Source: a virus. From it: a DNA stretch of 21,498 nucleotides. Position 1 is the first letter of the stretch. Each line of letters begins with the position of its first letter. The stretch is taken from positions 1-21,498 of IMG/VR virus record IMGVR_UViG_3300003543_000061; one strand, given 5' to 3'. Of this stretch, positions 6,288 through 14,500 are shown in pieces. Position numbers and translations under genes: made by a program. The notes beneath the pieces were generated by a model that was not told the DNA's origin, searched no databases, and worked only from the letters and a program-made list of their open reading frames with translations.

Positions 6288-6468
6288 AATTATTGTAAAC
6301 AAAGGAAAGGTTGAAGAAAAAACATCTGGAGTTGAACGTCCTGTAATGGATAGCGCAGCCGAAGATTTATTGATGCAATCGAAAGACGTGTTAGCAAAAG
6401 TAAAAGGAGTAAAAGAGATTAGCACCTTTACTTATTGGGAGGAAGTAAAAAAAGTAACTAAAAAATAA
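6265..6468 (+). CDS. small hypothetical protein in head operon
   Basis: The 67-residue protein is basic at both ends (MKVLKKIKIIVNKGK and WEEVKKVTKK), with a helical middle (SAAEDLLMQSKDVLAKVKGV). Its start ATG lies inside the end of the portal gene and its stop is three bases before the scaffold-like gene, so it is embedded in the head operon. There is no motif that I recognise. It might be a head-associated or scaffold-cofactor protein by position, but this is only inference from gene order. Confidence 0.6.
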   Translation: MKVLKKIKIIVNKGKVEEKTSGVERPVMDSAAEDLLMQSKDVLAKVKGVKEISTFTYWEEVKKVTKK

Positions 6469-6471
6469 AAA

Positions 6472-7290
6472 ATGTTAAAAAAAGAAACCATTGAGGCATT
6501 CGCCAATTTTTCGGGTGTTTCAGCTTCGGACTTAGAAGCAAAGATAAAAAGTGAAAGCGAGGAAGATATTACCCTGCGAGAAGTACAAGTATTTACAAAT
6601 GAGGAGCTAGATTCTAGAATTAAAAATGAAAAAAGCACCTCTTACAATGAGGGAAAAGATGCAGGAGTAGAAATGTTAGTGAAAAACAAAAAAAAGAAGC
6701 TAGGTTATGACTTTGAGGGTAAAGACTTAGATTCATTATTTAAGTTTCACACTACAAAAATAAAAGCAGGTTCTGACAAACCAAATGAAAAAATTACAGA
6801 GTTAGAGCAGGATATTATAAATATCAATAAAGCCCATAAAACTGTCGTTGATTCCTTAGAGTCTAAATATATTGATATACAAGGGAAATTAAATTCATCA
6901 ATAATTAGCAATGAATTACTATCTATTATTCCAGAAAAAACGGTAATACCAAAAAGCGACCTTGTTACGCTGTTTAATTATAACTTTACCGTTGAAAAAG
7001 AAGAAGGTAAAACGATTGTAAAACAACACGGAGAAACAATAAAAGACCAAAAAACAGCAACGCCACTATCTTTAAAGGATGTATTTATGAACTATGCAAC
7101 CGAAAAAAAATATATTGTTCCCCAAGGTGGTAGAGGTGGAGGAAATGAATCAGGGGATCAGGGTAGTAATGCTAAATCAATCTCACAATTTCAGACAGAA
7201 ATGGAGAAACAAGGAATTAACCTAAATTCACCAGAGTATCAAACAAAATATGCCGATTGGCGAAAAGTAAATAAAGAGGTAACGGCTTAA
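6472..7290 (+). CDS. probable capsid scaffolding protein
   Basis: The 272-residue protein is highly charged and largely helical. It has an N-terminal part FANFSGVSASDLEAKIKSE, coiled-coil-like stretches (LEQDIININKAHKTVVDSLESKYIDI), a Gly-rich linker QGGRGGGNESGDQG near residues 219-232, and a basic helical tail ending ADWRKVNKEVTA. This composition and its place immediately upstream of the major capsid gene are those of phage scaffolding proteins, which guide procapsid assembly and leave before DNA entry. No protease active site is visible, so a protease-scaffold fusion is unlikely. A minor capsid protein is the alternative. Confidence 0.65.
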   Translation: MLKKETIEAFANFSGVSASDLEAKIKSESEEDITLREVQVFTNEELDSRIKNEKSTSYNEGKDAGVEMLVKNKKKKLGYDFEGKDLDSLFKFHTTKIKAGSDKPNEKITELEQDIININKAHKTVVDSLESKYIDIQGKLNSSIISNELLSIIPEKTVIPKSDLVTLFNYNFTVEKEEGKTIVKQHGETIKDQKTATPLSLKDVFMNYATEKKYIVPQGGRGGGNESGDQGSNAKSISQFQTEMEKQGINLNSPEYQTKYADWRKVNKEVTA

Positions 7291-7383
7291 CCTTTAATAA
7301 GCCAAAATAAGATTACAGCCTAGATGTTGGCACAGGAGTAACAGCGAGATACAGCTTTATTATTAATATTAAAACATAATAAA

Positions 7384-8397
7384 ATGGCAAATTACGCAGC
7401 TTCTGTACTAGCGGAGGCAAAATTAATTTTAGCAGAACGTTATGCCTCGCCCGAAAAAAGATTAAAAACGGCTGGCGTAATCGGTGCATTTCTTAAAAAT
7501 ACCGACTTGGCAATTCCAAACGTCGGAACATTGAGAACAAAAGAAGAAAGAGCCGAAAAAGGTTATTTCTTTAACAGGTCTAAAAGAGCAACTACAAGCT
7601 CAAGAACACACAATCACGTTGGAACAATTGGAGATTCTACGCAAGTAGCTTTCAGTTGGGAGACTTTTGTTGACAAATCACAAACGTCATTAAAAAGAAG
7701 TGATAATAATGTTTTTGCGGATGCTTTAATCCTAGCAAATGAGTTTGACAATATGTTTAAGAACATACACGAAAGTGTAGATTCTTCTGCGTTAGCTTAC
7801 TTAGCGACAAACAAAACTTTAATTAATGTAGCAACAAAGAACGGAAGTTTTAGTGGTGCTAATAAAGTTTTTGAAATCTTAGCAGCGAGTAAAGAACGGT
7901 TTTTCCAATATGGGAAATCTATGTTAAAGCAAAACTATTACAAAGGATTATCGGATGTTATTCTTGACCCTATCCTTTACGCACAAGCAGAGTTTTTAGC
8001 ACAGCAAGGGCAATCAAATAGCACGAACTCAGGATTTCAATTTTCAGGGATGAATATGTTTGAGGCTATTGGTCTCGAAGATGCTAACTATGCTAATGGA
8101 ATCGGGTATTTTATTCCAGAGGGGTCTATTGGTGCGGTTGATTGGATTCCAACGCAAAACAGACAAGGAGTAGGAGACTATGATTCTGTATTAGGTGGTT
8201 ATGGTAGCATAATTGACCCATACACAGGATTAACTTTTGCGGTTCACGGTTATTCCGACAGAGCTGACACTTCAGCTTCAGGAGGTGATACTCAAGATGT
8301 GGTTACTAACTGGGAATTATCGGTAGATATGTCTTTCAATAATTCTCCTTTAACGACTGCAACGGAAACTACAATTTTTGAGGTAGGTCAGTTATAA
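7384..8397 (+). CDS. major capsid protein (HK97-fold expected)
   Basis: The 337-residue protein starts MANYAASVLAEAKLILAER and lies between scaffold-like and connector genes, which is where the capsid protein is expected. The N-terminal helical arm, the basic TLRTKEERAEKGYFFNRSKRA segment, a long helix around FADALILANEFDNMFKNIHESVD, and the late beta-rich part (GVGDYDSVLGGYGSIIDPYTGLTFAVHGYSD) resemble major capsid proteins of flavobacterial siphoviruses. The exact fold was not tested. The 93-bp gap before it holds no gene with a start; A/T-rich bases just before the ATG form the usual leader. Codon use is even, and the gene ends with TAA one base before the next ATG. Confidence 0.75.
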   Translation: MANYAASVLAEAKLILAERYASPEKRLKTAGVIGAFLKNTDLAIPNVGTLRTKEERAEKGYFFNRSKRATTSSRTHNHVGTIGDSTQVAFSWETFVDKSQTSLKRSDNNVFADALILANEFDNMFKNIHESVDSSALAYLATNKTLINVATKNGSFSGANKVFEILAASKERFFQYGKSMLKQNYYKGLSDVILDPILYAQAEFLAQQGQSNSTNSGFQFSGMNMFEAIGLEDANYANGIGYFIPEGSIGAVDWIPTQNRQGVGDYDSVLGGYGSIIDPYTGLTFAVHGYSDRADTSASGGDTQDVVTNWELSVDMSFNNSPLTTATETTIFEVGQL

Positions 8398-8398
8398 G

Positions 8399-8986
8399 AT
8401 GGCAACACTTAACGACATAAAGATTCTCTTAAAAAATAGAGTTGGTTTTAGAAAACCGATTGATGCTTCTTTCGAGGCGTTAGATTCGGATAATACACAG
8501 ACCGATAGCGGTTTAATATTTCAGGATGCCTATTCAATTATTACTATCGAAAATATTAAAGATAGTCAGCCAATTATAGAAATTCAGGATACTAAATTTA
8601 ATGAATACTTAAAAATTTTAAGAGAGTCTAATGTTTTAGAGATGTTGAATGATGTTTTTCAAGGGGAAAGCGTTATTGATGAAATTTGTATAAATGATGA
8701 TTTGTCAGTATTTGACAAAGCTATTTATTTAAGGATGGTTATTAAGGTTAGTGAGATGATACTTTCATCGCCACGCATTAATATTGGCACTCATAGATTG
8801 AATAAGGATGTATTAAATAAGTTGAGATTAGACCTAAACGGGTCAAATGACCAAAGAGGGTATCAAAACCCTAATGCTCCATATCATTTAGGATATACCA
8901 GTAGGTACAGGCGTGAGGTTGAAATATTAACCACAATGTTTAATAATAGTCAGGCTCAAATGTTAGATACTACAACGTTAGGATGA
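8399..8986 (+). CDS. head-tail connector-position protein
   Basis: The 195-residue protein follows the capsid gene by one base. It is mostly helical with an N-terminal part MATLNDIKILLKNRVGF, a middle of alternating helices (EYLKILRESNVLEMLNDVF, FDKAIYLRMVIKVSEMILS), and a C-terminal segment RYRREVEILTTMFNNSQAQM. Position after the major capsid and before the tail genes matches head completion or adaptor proteins that bind under the portal, such as HK97 gp6-like proteins, but I see no diagnostic motif. The next gene overlaps it as ATGA, indicating co-translation. Confidence 0.55.
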   Translation: MATLNDIKILLKNRVGFRKPIDASFEALDSDNTQTDSGLIFQDAYSIITIENIKDSQPIIEIQDTKFNEYLKILRESNVLEMLNDVFQGESVIDEICINDDLSVFDKAIYLRMVIKVSEMILSSPRINIGTHRLNKDVLNKLRLDLNGSNDQRGYQNPNAPYHLGYTSRYRREVEILTTMFNNSQAQMLDTTTLG

Positions 8987-9501
8987 ATAACAAGAAGTCA
9001 AATCCAGTAGGTATAGATGTTTTAATACAGAAACTCCAAGATAAGTTATACAAGGAGTTTGGGTATTTAAACGATATTGAAACTAATGATTTTGACGGTT
9101 ATGGGCGTATTTATTTAAATGAGAAAGACGGTAAAATAATGCCGTATCATTTTATCTCGGATAAAGAATACAAGCTAACAACTCTTGACGATTCAAAAGA
9201 CGGTATATTTTTCTTTATACAAGAAGAAACAGAAAAAAGGAAAAACAATTTTTTAACTTCTGAAGTTGGGATTGTTTTTCTATTAAATATTAAAAAAATA
9301 AAATCATCGATACTACATAGAGCTGATGAAGAGGTAAAACTTCAAATAATAGATGTTTTAAAAACATTTAGAGGTTATACTTGGGATGAAGTAATAAAAG
9401 GAAAAGAAGCATTAAGAGGGATTAATTTAAACCTTATAGATATGCAACCATTCCACTTTATTAAATTTAAAGGAACTATAAAGTATTACATAAACTGTTA
9501 A
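8983..9501 (+). CDS. head closure or tail terminator candidate
   Basis: The 172-residue protein begins in an ATGA overlap with the previous gene. It shows alternating strands and helices: a helix DVLIQKLQDKLYKEFGYL, beta pairs GRIYLNEKDGKIMPYHFI and EYKLTTLDDSKDGIFFFIQE, a strand GIVFLLNIKKI, a helix EEVKLQIIDVLKTF, and a last strand FIKFKGTIKYYI. An N-terminal helix followed by a sheet and helix is the pattern of siphovirus tail terminators (lambda gpU-like), and the gene sits directly before the tail tube candidate, which fits. Sequence alone cannot distinguish tail terminator from head closure protein. Confidence 0.5.
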   Translation: MNNKKSNPVGIDVLIQKLQDKLYKEFGYLNDIETNDFDGYGRIYLNEKDGKIMPYHFISDKEYKLTTLDDSKDGIFFFIQEETEKRKNNFLTSEVGIVFLLNIKKIKSSILHRADEEVKLQIIDVLKTFRGYTWDEVIKGKEALRGINLNLIDMQPFHFIKFKGTIKYYINC

Positions 9502-9511
9502 ATATTAAATT

Positions 9512-10363
9512 ATGATAATTAATGAAACTTGTGGAGGTGCAGCAGCAGCCACATTAAATACAGGAGGAAAAAAACAATGTACTCCAAAACCTATACGAGC
9601 CTATGCACTTGCTCGTAAAGACTTTGCTTTTGCAGATTTGGCAACGGCAAAAACTAAAGCAGCGTGGGATACTGCTAAAGAAGCTAAAGACATCGTTGTT
9701 TTTTGGGATGTAAACGAAGACCCTGCTCAAAATAACACCGAAGCAACAAAAAAAGAAGGACGTTTTAGAGATTACCCTTTAAAAGATGGTGTTCGAGGTT
9801 TAAAACTTAAACACTATTTGAGTGATATGTCTTATGACGCTTTACAGTCGTATGACAACTCTCTTGAATATACTCGTATGTTTAGAATCTTAGTAGATGG
9901 AAACTTTACTTTTGACCTTCAGGCAGACGGAACTTTAAAAGGCGAATCATTAGCAAACTTCTCCGTTGGTGTATTAAACGACACTACGGACGAAACACCT
10001 CAAAATTGTGAGGTTGATGTAAAATATGTTAAAAATACAAAATCTAATGCCAAACCAGATTTTGACTTAGAAGAATATGAGGGTATATATGACGTATCTT
10101 TTACGGTTGTTTCATCTTCGGCTACTGAAATAGTAGTAAAAGCTGATGCCGATGGTGCTGTTGGTAGTTTAGTACAAGCAGACTGGAAACTTGTAAAAAC
10201 TGATGGCTCTCTTCAAGCAATTACAGGTAGTGCTTATGATTCGGGAACGGAACAATATACACTTACAGGAGTAGGATTAGTTTCAGGAACATTGGGAACT
10301 GATGGGGTTATTGTTCAGACCGATATAATGTACCAAGGTGTAGATGTAGCAATTACTATCTAA
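9512..10363 (+). CDS. probable major tail tube protein
   Basis: The 283-residue protein has an N-terminal part rich in Gly, Ala and Cys (NETCGGAAAATLNTGGKKQC), a beta-rich middle (DIVVFWDVNEDP, GRFRDYPLKDGVRGLKLKHYL, MFRILVDGNFTFDLQADGTL), and a C-terminal stretch (about 190-283) with repeated strands and Gly/Asp turns (FTVVSSSATEIVVKADADG..., QYTLTGVGLVSGTLG), which reads as an Ig-like decoration domain. Major tail proteins often carry such C-terminal Ig domains, and it lies upstream of the chaperone-position and tape measure genes. It ends in a TAATG overlap with the next gene. The two early cysteines (C7, C22) are unusual for a tube protein and might form a disulfide or metal site. Confidence 0.55.
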   Translation: MIINETCGGAAAATLNTGGKKQCTPKPIRAYALARKDFAFADLATAKTKAAWDTAKEAKDIVVFWDVNEDPAQNNTEATKKEGRFRDYPLKDGVRGLKLKHYLSDMSYDALQSYDNSLEYTRMFRILVDGNFTFDLQADGTLKGESLANFSVGVLNDTTDETPQNCEVDVKYVKNTKSNAKPDFDLEEYEGIYDVSFTVVSSSATEIVVKADADGAVGSLVQADWKLVKTDGSLQAITGSAYDSGTEQYTLTGVGLVSGTLGTDGVIVQTDIMYQGVDVAITI

Positions 10364-10551
10364 TGAGGGTATATAAATCAATTTCATTCAGCGAGGGGAT
10401 AAAATGTTCTCTTGCTGAATTTAAAAAAGACTTTGCTCCATTGCTTAAAGGTTTAAGTAGTTCGGAGGTAAAGCAGGCTCATAAGTCAGCAACTAAGGGA
10501 AATGGAAAGGCTAATACAGATTCAGAACAACGCAAAAAGTCTGACACCTAG
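10363..10551 (+). CDS. small tail-region protein, chaperone-position
   Basis: The 62-residue basic protein (start in TAATG overlap) reads MRVYKSISFSEGIKCSLAEF, then a helix FKKDFAPLLKGL, and a Lys/Ser/Asn-rich C-terminus ending SEQRKKSDT. The next gene starts 50 bases before this one stops, in the +1 frame. Small genes between the tail tube and the tape measure usually encode tail assembly chaperones, often made as a frameshifted pair. No classical heptameric slippery sequence could be found in the overlap. It could therefore be an independent small protein; its function is not known. Confidence 0.5.
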   Translation: MRVYKSISFSEGIKCSLAEFKKDFAPLLKGLSSSEVKQAHKSATKGNGKANTDSEQRKKSDT

Positions 10552-10984
10552 GAGGGTAACGAGTGATTTATTCAGGTTTATAAAAACTATTGAGGACGAG
10601 ATTTTCGACTTAAATATTAATCAGTTATATAAAGCTGAAGATGCAGACGGTAATGACCTTGTAAATAAAGACGAACACTTTTCTGGTGTATATCAACCGC
10701 TAACAGTTGCGTTTGCAGCCGAAGAAAACCCTATACTTCCTAAAAAGGTTGGTGGGCTTTATAATTTCGGATGGGATGGTGAATTTTTAAAAGGTTTTGA
10801 GATGGTACTATTTCCAGACTTTGTAGAAATATTTAGCACAGGAGAAGGCACAGGAAAAAAGAAGGCATTTTTTGATGGCTATCAATCACTTTACGGACTT
10901 TCTCCGAAATCAATTTCCATTATCATAGAAAAAAGGCTACTACCTTTTATTAAAACATATTACGCCAAAAATCTATTAAAGTGA
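10502..10984 (+). CDS. tail-region protein, possible chaperone partner
   Basis: The 160-residue protein starts with MERLIQIQNNAKSLTPRRVT inside the preceding gene. A helix DLFRFIKTIEDEIFDLNINQLYK is followed by a middle with Gly/Asn turns (VGGLYNFGWDGEFLKGFEMVLFPDFVEIF) and a C-terminal helix KSISIIIEKRLLPFIKTYYAK. The frame is open upstream to 10472, so a fusion with the previous gene by +1/-2 frameshift is possible. No other start codon lies downstream near the N-terminus, which supports 10502. It is followed by a GTGA overlap. The position before the tape measure gene suggests a role in tail assembly, but no known family is recognised. Confidence 0.6.
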   Translation: MERLIQIQNNAKSLTPRRVTSDLFRFIKTIEDEIFDLNINQLYKAEDADGNDLVNKDEHFSGVYQPLTVAFAAEENPILPKKVGGLYNFGWDGEFLKGFEMVLFPDFVEIFSTGEGTGKKKAFFDGYQSLYGLSPKSISIIIEKRLLPFIKTYYAKNLLK

Positions 10985-11541
10985 TATATAACTCATTAGA
11001 TATTATTCCTGCAAAATTATTCCTAAAAATAGAGGAAACAGGAGATTATAGTCTTTTATCTACAGAGGAAACTAAAGAAGATTTAAAAACACTTTGGGAG
11101 TTGTTAGTTGCAGAAAACGACAGAATACACCCTAATAAGGAATCTAATAAATCATTAGACATCTACAAACAAATTGAGAAACATTGGACTAAGTATAAAA
11201 GTGTTTCTGCTGCCGTTTATTTTCTAAACAGAAAGAAAGACCAAGAGTTAACAGAATTAATACAAAGCTATGGTTATAGGTTGCGAAGCCGAGAGTTTAA
11301 GAAAGATTTAAGGGTTATTGAGAGAGAGGTAGAAAGTCTTAAAATTAGAATTAAGAGATTAGAGGGGCAACTACCTAAGAAGAATAAAAAAGAAACCTCT
11401 TTTGATGAGGTTATTATGAGTTATGGTGCTATAACAAACTCAGGTTTTATAGACACGAATACCATTACATTAATGCAATATTACGCTCTTGTAAGTATTG
11501 GCAACAAAAAAATTAAATCGATAGACAATGGCGGGAAATAA
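10981..11541 (+). CDS. tail-region protein with GTG start
   Basis: The 186-residue protein starts with GTG at 10981, in a GTGA overlap with the previous stop. Its N-terminus MIYNSLDIIPAKLFLKIEET is plausible and no in-frame ATG lies near it, so the GTG is accepted. It is helical, with a coiled-coil-like segment at about 117-134 (VIEREVESLKIRIKRLEGQL), and a C-terminal part FDEVIMSYGAITNSGFIDTNTITLMQYYALV. It overlaps the tape measure gene by 14 bases. Direct placement upstream of the tape measure fits a tail assembly chaperone (lambda gpG/GT analog), though no frameshift site was identified. Confidence 0.6.
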   Translation: MIYNSLDIIPAKLFLKIEETGDYSLLSTEETKEDLKTLWELLVAENDRIHPNKESNKSLDIYKQIEKHWTKYKSVSAAVYFLNRKKDQELTELIQSYGYRLRSREFKKDLRVIEREVESLKIRIKRLEGQLPKKNKKETSFDEVIMSYGAITNSGFIDTNTITLMQYYALVSIGNKKIKSIDNGGK

Positions 11542-14500
11542 GATAACTAGAAAGGATTTCATTGCTGATGATGCTCTCAATGTAGGTCAGGATATTGCAA
11601 AAGGAATACAGCCTGCTATTGATGCTATGGAGAAATGGCTTGAGGTTATTAAAAAATCATCCATTGAATATAAAAAGATTGGTGACCAGTTTAAAAAAGC
11701 AGGAAGCTCTAAAGAATTTATTACTACTAAAAAGGAAGAGGTACAACTATCGGAGCAGACTACTATTGCACTAAAAGAGCAACAGAAAGCGGAGTTAAAT
11801 CTAATAAGAACGAAATCAAAATTAGAGCAATCTACAGAAAGCACCAACAGGGCTTTAATTAAAGAAAGAACAGCGTTACAGGCAACTAACAAAGCTATAA
11901 AAGACCAAGCAAAAGAGCAGTTAGGGCTAGTTGGTACATATCAAAAATTAAACAGCAAAAGAACACAAGCGCAAAAGACACTTCAAAATCTACTTTCAGC
12001 CGATAAGCAAAATGTTCGTCAAATTAAGATAGCGCAAAAGGAATATGCAAAATTAAATACTAGAGTTTTAGCAGTCGATAGGGCAACAAATAACTATACT
12101 AAAAACATTGGTAATTATCGTTCTGCTTTAGGTGGGTTAACGGGGTCATTTCGTAGCTTAGTTTCTGCTTTAGGGTTAGCAAGTGGAATCTTTGCATTTG
12201 TGCAAGTAATGAGAAATGGTATAAAAATCATTCGAGATTACGGCAAGGCAAACGCTACATTATCGGCTGTTCTTCAAGTAACCAAATCTGAAATGTCAGA
12301 TTTAAGAGAAGAATCCCAAAGATTAGGGGCTGTAACTGTAAAAACTGCAAATGAAATAGTTGGTTTGCAAATCGCTTATGCGAGGCTTGGATTTGCACAA
12401 AAGGAGATAATTGACCTAACTGAATTAACTATTCAGGGATCAATCGCAATGAATTCTGGATTATCAGAAACGGCAAAATTAACAGGTGCTGTTATTAATT
12501 CAATGGATGAATTCAGCACAACAGATGCTGGACAAGTATTAGATATTTTAGCTTTGTCAACTGCAAGAAGTGCATTAGACTTTGAAAAACTCTCTATTGC
12601 TTTACCTAAAGTATTAGGTGCTGCAAACGCATTAAAAATACCATTTACAGAAGTTACTGCAACGCTTGGAAAATTAACAGATGCGGGGATTGAAGCTTCA
12701 ACAGCAGGAACATCATTGCGTAAAATATTTATTTCAGCAGCCAAAAGAGGTATTGATTATAAAGAAGCACTTGATAAAATTAGAGTTAGTACCGAAAAAG
12801 TAAAAACAGCTAATGAAGTGTTTGGTACTAGAGCAGCCGTTTCCGCCTTATTAATTGCTAAAAATGCGGAATCCGTTGATATATTAGATGAATCTCTAAA
12901 TAATGCAGCGGGTACTATTGAAAGTATGGCAAACAAGGAGCTTGATACTTTGGATGGTGCTTTACAATTATTAAAATCTGCTTGGCAAGGAATAGTTTTA
13001 GGTACTGATGATGCAAATAGTATTTCCACTAAGCTGAAAGAAACACTACAATTTTTAGCCAAAAACCTTAAAACGATTGTTATTGTTTTAGGTAGATTAA
13101 TAGGAATATTCATTGCCTATAAAGCCCTAGTTATAGCGGTTGGATTGGCACAAAAAGCCGTAACTGCATATACAATCGCTTATCGTATTGCGGTGGTTTC
13201 ATTAAATAGGGGCTTGCTAAGTGCTATAAAATCGATGCGCTTGTTTAAAGCTGCATTAACTACAACTGGAATTGGTATTGCTGTTGTGGCTATTACTGCA
13301 TTAGTGTACGCATTCACTAAATTAAACGTATCTCTTGAAGAAAGTATAAAAGCAACAAATGAATCTACCGAAGCATATTTAAAAACAAGGATTGAGCAAG
13401 AAAAACAAGCTAAAGTAGTTGATGATTTAACTTCAAAATATGAGGGTTTAACCGATGGTCATGTTCTAAATAATAAAGAACAAAAAGAACTTGATAGAAT
13501 TATAAAATTACTTGCAAAAGATTTTCCTTTAGCAGTTACCGAAGTTGATAAGTACGGAAATGCAATTGCAATAAGTACCATAAAAGTAAAGGAATTAAAT
13601 AAAGCAAATAAAGAATCGTTATTTGGAGGACAGAGAGAAAAAACACTTTTAAAAGAAAATGAAAATCAGTTAAAAAGATTAATTGCTCAACAATCTCGAT
13701 ATAATAATGTCCTTGAAGATGGAAAAGGATTTTATGTTGAAGGTGTTGGAGCTGTTGCTTCTTATAATGGTGTTTTAAAAACACAAGAAATAATACAAGC
13801 AAGGTCTGGAAATATTATAAAAGAAGGAAACGCCCTTACATCTGCCCAAATAGATTTAGTAAGTGAAGCAATCAAGAAAAATGAGGAGGAAATCGAGCAG
13901 AAAAAAGGGTATATTGCTACATTAAAAGACGAAATAAAAGCAAGAGAAGAGGTCGAAACATCAACAGTAAATAACAAAAAAACTACAATTGAAGAAGTAA
14001 AAGCCCTCGAAAAATTAAGAAATGAGTTATCGGGATTAAAAGAAAATCTAAACGACCTTACGGCAAACGGATATGATTCATTAACTGAATCACAAGCTCA
14101 GTCAGTTGTAGAAACCAGAAAACTAATTGCATCAAAACAAAGAGAAATTGATGCAATATTAGGAACTACAAAAGCATTAAAAGACAATTCGAAAGAAAGG
14201 GAACGTATTGCCAAAAAACAACGCCAAGACGCTTTTAACTTAGCAAAATTTACTATCAAGGAATCAATTAAAGGATTTGATGAAATCGCAAAGAGTGAAG
14301 AAACCTCATTATCGGAAAGGCTAGGGGCTATAAAATTAAAAGCAAGCGAGGAGTTAAAACTTGCAACATTAGTAAAAGAATTTAAGTTAGAAAAAGTAAA
14401 AGAGGGAAGCAATGCCGAATTATTAATATTAGCACAATTTGAAGCCGAAAAGAAACGAATAACAGGGAAAAGAGAAGATGGAGAAGATGGTATTGAAGCC

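Noticed and set aside
7291-7383. Possible gene in the gap before the capsid gene (a readable frame DYSLDVGTGVTARYSF...)
   Set aside because: It has no start codon and is only about 23 codons; it may be a remnant but cannot be called a gene.
10549-10556. AGGAGG as a strong Shine-Dalgarno for an internal start
   Set aside because: No start codon in the frame of the 160-residue gene follows at a useful distance, and the GTG seven bases later is in a frame that stops quickly.
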